From Asterias rubens (lineage: Eukaryota > Echinodermata > Asteroidea > Forcipulatida > Asteriidae), in contig NC_047070.1 of NCBI RefSeq assembly GCF_902459465.1, positions 10,274,001 through 10,338,000 of the forward strand: DNA of 64,000 bases, given 5' to 3'. The notes below the pieces were generated by a model, which saw only the letters and a list, made by a program, of their open reading frames with translations, did no database searches and had not been told where the DNA came from. This document shows, one piece after another, positions 9,781-21,700 of the stretch. The first letter of the stretch is position 1. Every line of letters starts with the position of its first letter. Position numbers and translations under genes: made by a program.

Positions 9781-12700
9781 CTAGGGTCCTGTCCAGGGTT
9801 TGCTTTTTAATCGATCACTCAACTGCTGCATAGAAGAAAGAAGAAGAGAAAAACAAATATGAAAACTTTCTTCAAGGATGTTTTTGAGAGTCAGTTCGTG
9901 ATTGCAACTCATTTTGGCGAAATAGTTGTGTCATTAAAGACTGGCATGGCAAACTTGTTATGTAAATCAATTAAGAAGTTAAGTGAGAAATGAAATATTA
10001 CAACTATATTTCTCCAGACCTGTTAACCTAAGAAGTAGGAGAGGAGAGCCTCTCAACAGGAACTGTGTTTCTTTTTAGGCAATCCTTTGGGTGCCAGCTG
10101 CTTCTTTTTCTTTACTGTATTTAAATTGCTCTTCGCTGTATTTTTCAATGTCTTCAACCTTATTAATGTGCATTATTGTACTTTTTATTCCAAAGAAATG
10201 AAACTAATATTAATATAACAAAAACATAAAGCAGCCCTGAGTCAGAAATACATCATGATACTAGGCCGGATAAGTTTTCAATGTATGTTGAGTTGCGATC
10301 TTTCATGCAATCATTTACTTATTGGCTTCACTGACATTCATACTACCATTCAAGTGCTAAAATAGTGCTAGTATGTAAATGAAAGATCACAATCTCCCAT
10401 AAGCTTTATAAACTCAAGTTATTGATGCTATAAGTTATCACACAATCGGGAGTGGAATACGGAAAATGTAGCGCGTCTGCGTCCCATATCCAACGAGGAC
10501 GAAAGCCGAGTTGGATATGGGACACAGACGCGCTATATTTTTGTGTATTTTCACGGGCACGTTTGTGATACATGTTAGGTATTTATCTTCAAGCGAACTT
10601 GGCGCGTGACATAGAACACACAAGATGCAGGTAGTGATATAGGCCATGCAAGTTTATATCACCATTCCATTCTGCAAATCTGATTGGAGGGTTAGCGCGT
10701 ACTTGAAGATAATATAATTTAACATTATAAGTGACTGTCCCCAGTGCCTTACCTTTCTATATATCAGTGCTTTAATTCTATTAGTTTCATTTGCTGCTTG
10801 TCGTTTACGCTCTTTTTCTCGTTGAACAACCTCTGGTAACTTGTTGTACACCCTGCAGAAAACGAAGAAGAAAAAAATTATCTCTCATTGTTACTGAAAC
10901 TTGGTATTCATGTTTTCTAAAAGGCACTGGACACTATTGGTAATTATTCAAAATAATTGTAGGCACAAAAACTTACTTGGTTACAAGCAATGGAGAGCTG
11001 TTGATAGTATAAAACATTGTGAGAAACGGCTCCCTCTGAAATAACATAGTTTTTGAGAAAGAGGTAATATCTCAATTTCATGGGGTGGATTTCACAAAGA
11101 GTTAGGACTTGGGACTAGCTATATGTTTTTTATATCCTAGGACTAGTCTTAGGTTAAACTTAGTCTTAACTCCTTGTGACAAAGAAGTAATTTCTCACTT
11201 AAATATTTGAATCGAATTTGAGACCTCAGCTGACGTCTCAAATTCAGGGCATCTGAAAGCACACATTGTGCAACAAGGGTGTTTTTTCTTCCATCACTCT
11301 CTTTCAATTTCGACGACCAATTTAGTTCAATTGTTTACAGGTTTGTTATTTTATGCATATGTTGAGATACACCAAGTGAGAATACTGGTCTGTTACAATT
11401 ACCAAAGGCACAAAGGTATCCAGTGTCTTTAAAGTTCATTCTCTAATTCCCAGGCCATACAGTGAAATAAAATGTTTGTCATTGCCAGTATTCTTTCATT
11501 GTCATTGTCAATTCCTTGACAGTCATTGTCAATCAGTTGTCAATCCCTTGTCATTCAAATCTGCAATATCTATCTTTTGATTTGTCTCTCATTTTAATAA
11601 AAGATTAAATGTTTCTCTGCAAAGTTGAAGACAAGATAATACAAATCAACTCCTCGACAAATCAAATGTTTTTGTCTTGAGTTATCAAATACACAAGGGT
11701 TTTGTCTGACTATAGCTTTATTATATAGCAAAACACCTGAGGGTGGGGTACATGAAGGTTGTATACTTGGTTTGCGGTAACACAATTTGCGTATACTTGC
11801 TGTGTATATTGTTTTTTGTTGAGAATTAGTATTGCTATATATTCTACTGACAGCGAGTAGCTCAGAATTCGGGAGACTTCTCAGTTCTGAACAGAACGGT
11901 CCTGCTTATTAACTCCTAGGCAGAGGGTAGGAAACTAAGGGACTGCTAATTTCCCTTTTTCGTTACTAACTTTACTACCTAGGATTGAGTTCTAATCTGG
12001 TCTCAATGATTCGACTAGCTAGCTCTAGTCATCATCAGGAGACTTTAGGGATAACTTACTTCTCTGTGTGCTGCCTCATCTCCTTCTTAGACATTAATCT
12101 CTTCTTGGGCTTATGATGTTGGTCTAAAAGGCAGGTAAAGAAAACAAGGTAAAAGGTGTTATTAGTTGAGATTAATTGTAACCAGTTTTCATTTGTTTTG
12201 CAATGGAAAAGTGAAAATCATCACACATAACACAGTACAACTTTAGGTATCGAATGCTCACATATATACTGCTAATAAAATCATAACATTAAAGTACTTC
12301 CACCTGCAAAGGCTGGCGAGGGCTTGTGTGTAACAAATAGTATTGAATTGATAAGTAGGATTTGAAACGTTGCATGGTGGAAATACGATATAGAAAGGTT
12401 TGCGGTAACACCATGTAATGACTATCTCTAATGAGTTGGGATGAAAAGAATTACCGTTGGTTTCAACCAGGAGTAGAAACCAACGGTTTGTTTCAGAGCC
12501 ATCCCAACTCATTTAGAGATAGTCATTACATGGTGTTACCGCAAACCTTTCTATATAGTATTGAATTGATGATTTTGTTGGCATTTGTTTGAAAAATAAA
12601 ATTAAACAAATTTAAAATCTTAAATTAGGTACAAATCATCTTCGGAATTTGCAGACAATTTTGTTGACGAAAAATTGACACATCTGCTAATTACACAAAA

Positions 12701-15700
12701 AAATACAGTTTGCAGCTTTAAAGCAGAAATGACCAGGATACCAGTAAAAAAAAATGTACTTGTGACATGGTGGTTTGGACGGTAACCATATTCTGGTAAG
12801 CATGATATTGTTTGTGCTTCACTACTTCTTGTGCTTTAAAGGCAGTGGACACCATTGGTAATTACTCAAAATAATTATAATCATAAAACCTTACTTGGTA
12901 ACGAGTAATGGGGAGAGATTGACAGTATAAAACATTGTGAGAAACGGCTCCCTCTGAAGTGACGTAGTTTTCGAGAAAGAAGTAATTTTCCGTGAATATG
13001 ATTTCGAGATCTCAAATTTGAGGCCTCAAAATCAAGCATCTGAAAGCACACAACTTCATTTGACAAGATGTTTTTTTCTTTCATTGTTATCTCGCAACTT
13101 CAACGACCAATCAAGCTCAAATTTTTACAGGTTTGTTATTTTACGCATATGTTGAGTTACACCAAGTGAGAAGACTAGTCTTTGACAATTACCAATAGTG
13201 TGCAGTGTCTTTAAGCAGCTCTATAAAATTGGGCGTAGAGCTCGAGTCCCGTGCACTCAGACAAAACACCTTCCTTAGGTTACTCACCGCTATACGGATG
13301 GGCCTGAGGGTTGACTTTCTTACTGCGGTTATCCTGAAATAACTTAAATCTTTCCTCATCAAACTGTTTCTGCATCTCACGCTCCTCGGCAGCCAGCTTG
13401 ATCTTCTTCTGCCTCTCACGGGAACGAGAGATAAACATCGTCTGGTTGCTCTCAAAGGCTTCCTAGTTCCAACAAATATTTAACAAGCGAATATTTAAAA
13501 AAAAGTTCAACAACTTATGACAAATTTTATCATTTATAACTTCAGTTCACCATGGAAACAGAGACATCTGATTCATGACCTTTCCTTGATGTACTCATTT
13601 CCAAGAGGACTGATGGTTCTCTCGCACACTCCGTGTACAGAAAACCCACCCATACAGACCGCTATCTAAATGCTCCATCACTGTCATGTTCCTCGTATCG
13701 AAAAACAATAACGTATGCTGATAATAATTTTGCAATTAGGAACCAGACTATTTTGTTATTCCACCCTCGGTTTGGCAACCGTAACGTTGATATCAATGGG
13801 AAAAATTCAAAATGGCTGCACCGTGATAAAGGTCTATTATATAGAATTACAAATATTGATCAATGATTTTGGATGCAGAGTGGTGTGACTGACCTGTAGG
13901 CTGGGTTTGCCCTGTGACCCTTGACCTGCAACTGGCTGCCTGTCCCTGAGTGGTTGGCGCTGTTGTTTGGGTTCAGCCTGTTGCCATGGCATCTTCTTGC
14001 TGATTGGCTGGAACCAGGCAACAGCTGGCGTAACTGGGGCTTCCCTGACACGTCTGCATGAGAAACAAAAAATGTTTAGAAGCGTGTTTTTTGCTCTAGG
14101 TGAAATGAAAATGATAAAAACTCAATGGAAATTTGGCTACTTTGCCTCTTTTGTAAATCAAGAATAAGAGGGCAAAACCTTAGCCAAAGAAGATATAATG
14201 ATCCACTAATTTTGTCCAACGGGTGAATTTGTTACCGACAGCAACGAGAGTTCTAAAGTATTTGACAAAAGTGCTGAGTTGTCCTCTTAAAATGATAAGA
14301 GCGCTACATAATACAGTGCTGGTTTGACTGCGGCCATATCGAGAAAGATAAAATGAGAGGGAGTGTGTGTGCAGCCAACTTTTACACGCACATGCGCGGG
14401 TAGAGCACAAAACACACCTGGCGCCTAGGCAATATTTAATGGAACAACAAAAATTACTACTTTAATAACAGTGGCTTCTTATATAGCCAGGAACAGCAGG
14501 GCGAACCCAATCTCTTTTCGGTAAGTGCACTGGGTTCTTTAAAGACAGTGGACACTTTGGTTATTGTCAAAGACCAGTCTTCTCACTTGCTGTATCTCAA
14601 CATACATGTATGCATAAAATAACAAACCTGTGAAAATTTGAGCTCAATCGGTTGTTGAAGTTGCGAGATAATAATGAACGAAAAACCACCCTTGTCACAC
14701 CAAGCTGTGTGCGTTCAGATGCTTGATTTCGAGACCTCAAATTCTAAATCTGAGGTCTCGAAATCAAATTCAAGGAAATTGACTTCTTTCTCGAAAACTA
14801 CGTCACTTCAGAGGGAGCCAATTCTCACAATGTTTTAAACTACCAACCTCTCCCCATTACTCGTTACCAAGTACGGTTTTACGTCCCATCTGAGGGACAA
14901 AGCATCGCGGATAAAAAGGTGTCTTGCTTAAAGGACACATGTGTCATAACTGGGATTTGAACACACCAACTCTACTCTTCTGATCAGAAACACCAGAGTT
15001 TTGAAGCCAGAGCTCTTAACCGCTAAGCCGCGCCGCGCCATGCCACAAGGTCTACTGCAAATAACACTGATGAGTGAAGGGTGCTCTTTACGGGAGCAGA
15101 TTTTCAAAATAATTCAAAAGCAATAAATACTGACTGTGGTATCTTTCTTCGTCCCTTGCTTGGTTCTGAGCTTGATCTTGGCTGTCTGAAGATGCTCTCT
15201 TTCCCTTCTGCTTCTCCAAGCTGCTTTGTCGTCTTCTCACCTCCTTTGTTCTTAAGACCAGGGGTTGTCTGAGTGCCAAACTCAACGGTGAAAGCAGTTC
15301 CCTGCCATTGTAACAAGACACACATGTTGTTAGAACAGAGAAATGAATATGTGGACAACCACAATCATGGGTACTCCATTGTGTGTGTCCATTTTATGGA
15401 AAACAGTTTGTAAACCACAGATATAGCAGTTATCTCAATCTTATAATAGATGTTAAATTTGCATCGGGGATAAAGAATATTAAAAAAAAATCTTTTTCCC
15501 AAAGACCGATGTGTGTTAGCACTGTATACTCAGTACTTTCCCGAGTCCTGTGAAAAAATATCACAGGCATGTTACTCGGGTGGGATTCGAACTCACGACC
15601 CTTGCAATTCTAGAGCTGCCTCTAGCTACCGGGCAACCTCGGTAGTCTAGTTGGTAAGACACTGCTCTAGAATTAAAAGGGTCGTGGGTTCGAATCCAAC

Positions 15701-18700
15701 CCGAGTATGCCTGTGATATTTTTTCACATGACTCTGGAAAGTACTGAGTATACAGTGCTAACACACATTGGTGTATGGGTAAAAAAAAAAAAAATTATAT
15801 CTCAATCTTATAACAACCGCTGTGTCAATTACGTGTAAAAAGTGCTTGAGTTAATGTTATATGTCCAATACAAGATCTGCAAAGAGTTTACTCATTATTT
15901 ATCTGCTGTTCATTTGGTGTCTTTGTAACAAAAAGTAAAGTGGCTGTGCATGTAGTCAACCTGAAACTGCCAGTTCAATTACAATTTGTAATAACTTTGT
16001 AATAACTTGGTTTTGCAATTAACCGCATTTCCAAAAGTAACTTTGCAACAAAATGAAACATAGATTTTGTTGGATGTAATTTGCAAGATTTGTTGCGGGT
16101 ATGACGTCAGGGTCAAAAGTTCAAGGCTCTGATTACTGATTACTATTAATACTGGTTTATTTAATCTGATCAAAAAAACAACCAAAAGGTTGACAACACT
16201 CAAATTTGCAAAGGCAAGTCCTGCACTGGCGATCACCATTCATTGCTTTAAAATAAAGAGCAAGTCAAAATTCCTGCTTATCTGTGAAATCTACTTGACA
16301 CAAGTGCGGACCTGCTTCCTGTTATAGCGTCGTGAGCTATGAAATTAGGTCCAGGTGAATAGGTCAATAAATATTTGTTTCTGACAATGTGATTGACTAA
16401 CCCTCTTTTTCTGAGGTATCTGAGAGCTTTTGACAGCAGGAGTCATCGTTCCAGCAGGTATCCGGGTCGGCAGTCGAGACTCTCTATTATTCCTTGATCT
16501 CATCTTGACACTCTCCTCGTCCCTCCTCCGTCTTTTCTGATTGACGTCATCTCTCAGTCTGTCTTGTGGTTGGTGTGGTTCCTCAACACCATGGATATCA
16601 TGTAAAGAACGTGATCGCTTGAATCTTGGCTTGCACGTACATGAAACACTAGCCTCCGACAAAGCATCACTCTGCACATCGCTGCTACTGTAGGCGACGC
16701 AAAAGTCATCTTTATGCCTGTGACTTGACATTCTTTTGGGGTAGTATTGTCTCTGATCTGTCAAAGTGCTCTCCGAGGTTCCTGGCGATGACTCTAGATC
16801 GTGACTTGTCTCTAAGACAGGACTCAAGACAGATGCAGGAGGAATAGATGGTCTCAGAGTCTTCCTATCATCCTCAATGTTCTCTCCCGCTGATGAGGAA
16901 GGCGTGCTCGCCATGACAGGAGCACTCTTCTGTTTCTGCTCATCCTGCGTCGGTAGTTCATGTTCTTTTAAGCGTCTCCTGTGGTGTTCTCGTTGCCGAT
17001 CGATCTTCCGCTGTAACTTTGCCAGCTTGGAGCCGAGTTTCCTCACGCCCTGCTCCCCGAGGAGATTGTAGAGTTGATCTGACTCCAGACTCAGGTCTGA
17101 GATGAAGGACTGGATGCTGAGTTCCTCGGATGAGTCTCCGTGTTGGAGTGCTTCTTGTGGTGGAGCTCTTCTTGAGCTGGGATCTGCTGGAGGTCTTCTC
17201 TCCATAGTGACAGGTCTCCTCACTGCCTTGGGAATGTGGGTCGGCGGTCGGTCTGCCCTGGTCTGTACTTGAGTTGAGGGTCGAAGTTCATCGGGACTAA
17301 AATAAAATTAAAAATTAAAAATAAAATATATAAACATGTTTGTTTGTTTTCTTTCGTAAGCTAAAATTTGATTTGCAACTACATGTGTTGTTACTTTGTG
17401 AAATGGGCGAATAAATATTAATACAAATTATAATAATAAACCTTCTACCAGGGTATAACCACAAAGTACATATTTAACTCTCTTCTAAGAGGTAGTGGAC
17501 AAAATCAACAGCAATTGTTTTTGTGTAAACTTTAGATGACTATCTTAAAATATTGTTTCTTACAGCCGTGTGCTCTTCATTAATGCAGCTTTTTTTTTTA
17601 AATGATAAATCGCCAAATATCACAAGGCCAGACAGCCGCTCCAAATTGAGGGCTACATTTAAAGGGAAGGTTCATGTTTGGTAATTGTCAAAGACCAGTC
17701 CTCTAACTTGGTGTATCCCATCATAACCATAAAATAACAAGCCTGTGAAAACTTGGGCTCAATTGGTCATCAAAGTTGCGAGAAAATGATGAAAGAAAAA
17801 AACACCCTTATTGGACGAATTTGTGTGCTTTCAGATAAGAATAAAAGACTTCTAGCTAGAAGTCTTTTACTATTTTAGTGAGAAATTACCTCTTTCTCAA
17901 AAACTACGTTACTTCAGAGGGAGTCGTTTCCCACAATGTTTTATAATATCAACAGCTCTCCAATGCTCATTACCAAGTCAGTTTTTAAGTTAATATTTGT
18001 TTTGAGTAACTACTAAACGTGTACCTTCCCTTTAACTGATTTGGGCTATCGACCAAATCAACTGCCACCATGGGCACATTGCCACATACTCCCGGGGCTG
18101 AAACAGGGTTCCCCTTCACAGTCCACAAGGATGTAGGCATGGGTATCATCCATACGGAGCCCTGCTGGTTGAGCAGAATGCACTATACCTGCCCAATGAA
18201 GCAGTAATGGTTAAATTCCATGCTCAAGGGCACAAGAGCTCAATAAAACTGTTGTGGTTTGTCCAGGCATTTAAATCTAGATTTACCTGTATGCTCCGTC
18301 TGCTGGAGGTTCAATGCGATCATCATCTTCCAGTGGCTGCTTCCTTGGAGTATACGGTCGATCCTTATCCCATCTCTTCCTCTCTCTGGGAGTGTCACTT
18401 GATGAAGTACCACCACTGTCCGTCTCATCTGTAAATAATAAAAAGTGGAGGTCACCAAAAATTAGTCTACCCAAATAAATTGTCAGGCTTTGCCTAGTTC
18501 CTCATATCTTCACTGTTTCATGTCAGGTTCCCTACTTACAAAAATACCTTTAACCCAGAACCCGCATCAAATAGTGGTTGTGAAACACCCTGGAGAGGAC
18601 AGTTAATAATCATAATTATCTTCCAATCAGATTTGCAGAATGGAGTGGTGATAAAAACCTATATTGCACAGCTAATATCACTACCTGCGTCTTGTGTGTT

Positions 18701-21700
18701 CTATGTCACGCGCCAAGTTTGCTTGAAGATTTTTCCGTCTTACACTCGTGCTTGTGTAATAACTTATATAATAATAACTATTTAGCGCTTTTTACAAATT
18801 TGATACAAATCTCCACATGTCAAAAGTGTCTTTCTGAAGGACTAGTCCCGACCCACACTGTTGACTTACTGGCCACGACACTCAAAAACAATTGCTACTA
18901 TAGTACCAACTCCCACAAGGTAATAGCTTTCAATAATATCTAAACTGATTTTGATTCATGATGTTAGGAGTTTTGTAACGATCCCCCCAAACACAACCTG
19001 TTAATCCACTGACCTTTGACCCAGTTTGCAACAGTATGTCTCGCAGGGTCTGCCATCAAGCTGGCCATGCGTTGAATCCTCTCAGAGTCTAGACTAGACT
19101 GGCTCTCATCCCTCTGTCTTGTCTTGTACTCTTGATATTCATCCCACATCTCAGTCCTAGCATCCCTAGCATGGAGGTCCGACTCATCCTGAACGAAAAA
19201 GGAGAAAAACAAACCCATATTTTTGGTACAATATACCAACGTGTTTCAGTACAAGTTACATGAAACGTCTCTTTAAGTCAGCTTCTTAAAAGATAAGAGA
19301 GAAAAAGATATTTTAACAAGATATTTTTTCTTGAATGAGGTCTTAAAGCCATTATACACTTTCGGTACAGAAAAAAAACTAAAAGTTCACAGATTTACAA
19401 ATTATTTACAGGGTTTACAGAAGGTAATGGTGAAAGACTTCCCTTGAAATATTATTCCATGAAATGCTTTACTTTTTGAGAAAACATTAAAACAATATCA
19501 AATTCTCGATAGCGAGAATTATGGATTTATTTTAAACACATGTCATGACACGGCGAAACTGTGGGGAAACAAGGGTGGGTTTTCCTGTTATTTTCTCCCG
19601 ACTCCGATGACCGATTGAGCCTAAATTTTCACAGGTTTGTTATTTTATATGTAAGTTGTGGTACACGAAGTGTGGGCCTTGGACAATACTGTTTACCGAA
19701 AGCGTCCAATGGCTTTAAAAATATTTTTTTACTGAGAACTTATTTCCAATTCAGACCAGAGATTTTCCGCTGGCATTAAAAATAATTTGTTTCAGACAGC
19801 TGACTCAATATGAAAGTGACATTACCCCGAGTCCCTGCTACAACATTGTAAAGATCTCCTAATAACACTTACAATACTATGCGAGTTTGAAAAGGCCAAA
19901 ACCGTAATAATCTTAATTGAACTGTACATGTACTGGCCAGATGATACAGACAAAACATTTTGTCTAGATAGAAAATTTAAAAATTACATTTTTCAGCAAC
20001 TTGAAAATTAATCAGTTAAGTTGAAACTTTATGCAAAACTTTGTAATCCAACTTACCTGCAGGACCTCTTGTAGCACTTGCCTACTGTAAGTGCCCGGTA
20101 GGTCAGTCATCTGGCTCCCATATTGCATCTTCCCTCCTTGTTTCAACCCTCCAGGTCTAGCAGCATATTGACTTCTTTCTGGGAGTACATGTACCTCCTG
20201 GTCTGTTGGCAGCCTCGGAAGACGCGCTGGTGAATAGTCCTCATGCCTTTGGTTCCCTATGCTGGGTTGCGGTCTTCTAGTCAAGTCTTCTCTTTCCAAC
20301 ACATCATGTTCCATTTCACGAGACATCAAAGCAGCTTCTGGCGATGCTCCTGCACCTCTAACAGGTATCTTGCTGGTTGGAGACTTCTTAATGACACCGT
20401 TTTGGGCCTTGAAACCATATCTTTGTTTCATTGAAGTGGTGTCATAGTACGTACCATAACTCCGGGATTCAGTTTCTTTGTCTTGACTTTTAGGAACTCT
20501 CCTGGACCTGGCCACAACATTCTGGTCCTGAGAAAACTCTGTCGACTTTTCCTGTTGATAATCGGCAAATGCTTCAGGACGCAGCACTGACTTCGGGCTT
20601 TCTACACCAGAGAAGGCTCTCTCTGTTGGACTGACACTCTTCAGATCACTAGGGTACTCGATGTACGACCGTGCTGGCCTGTCTCTGTTCCTCTGATCAG
20701 GTTTGGACATTGGGATCTTGGACTTGGGTGAGCGAGGGCTTCTTGCTGGGGACTGCTTGTTGTCTTGGGGATGGTCATGGAGTCTGAATTCAGCATCTAC
20801 ACCAGGGAGCTCAAGTGAACGTATGTGTTTAGGGCTGTCCCTTGAACCGTATGCACTGACTGGGAATGACGGAGGTAGAGCATCATCAGAACCTGAGAAA
20901 AAATAACAGGTTAGAATTTTATGAAAATTTGGATTTTTCCCAAGAATGTTGAATAGGTTGTGTAGCTATTATTTATCAATATAAACCACAAGCTATTATT
21001 TAATATGATTTTGGGTTGAAATACACACAGTTTACAAGAGCAGAATTTGAACCTGGAGCTACATATGTTTTCAGGGGTGCCAGTCAAAAGTCATTCATGA
21101 CAACTGTTATATAGCCAGGGATCACATCAAGTTTTACAATACAACCTGGGAAGTGGCAGGAGAGGGATCATCTGAACAGGGCTGCAAGTTTGTTGCACTG
21201 CAATCTGGGAAGAGGTCATAGAGCGCGGATTAAAAAAAAAAACTAAGCCACTATGTAATAATGATCATGAAGCTTTTCTTACCAATATGACTGCTCTCTA
21301 GTGTGGTTTTGCTGCTTGGTGTTAATGAATCCTCCTGATTCACGGGGTAAGTATACATTACTTCGCTGCTTCCCGGTGGTTTGTATGGCCTGATGAAGCT
21401 CCCCGGAGACTTTTCACTTCCTCTGCTCCTGTCATGCTTTGAGGATGCCACAGATTGACCATTCTGCTGCCTGAACTCTTGGGGGGACTTTTGCAGAGGT
21501 GACTTCTCGGGGCTTCTTGATTGATCGCTTTCCCTAGATGTCGAGCGCTGGTACTCCCGAGCCGGTATTGGTATTCGACTGCTGCCACTTGTTTGTGTAA
21601 CAAGAGGACTAGGGCGAAGATCTCGTTTGGTCATCTTTGCCTTTTCCTTTGCCTCCCTGCTCCTTCTTCGGCTGGCCCTTTCTAAAGACCCAGTGAACTG

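Larger units (their letters stand above)
9781..15301 (-). other. Six exons encoding the C-terminal ALMS motif
   Basis: Exons 9 to 14 of the gene at 9781-31965 (residues about 2072-2307) carry the conserved C-terminus. Exon 10 has [18 protein letters not shown], exon 11 the FISRSRERQ block, exon 12 the [15 protein letters not shown] block, exon 13 [19 protein letters not shown] and [10 protein letters not shown], and exon 14 the last 14 residues. The last exon is only 45 nt including the stop. It was accepted because a long pyrimidine tract and CAG precede it and because RLKSKPW replaces the usual RKVPW-like end of the motif. This block decides the family assignment. Confidence 0.85.

Noticed and set aside
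10012-10130. Alternative terminal exon of the ALMS-motif gene ([21 protein letters not shown])
   Set aside because: The acceptor lacks a pyrimidine tract and phase 0 would give an immediate stop. The exon at 9825-9781 has a strong tract and encodes the expected RLKSKPW end.
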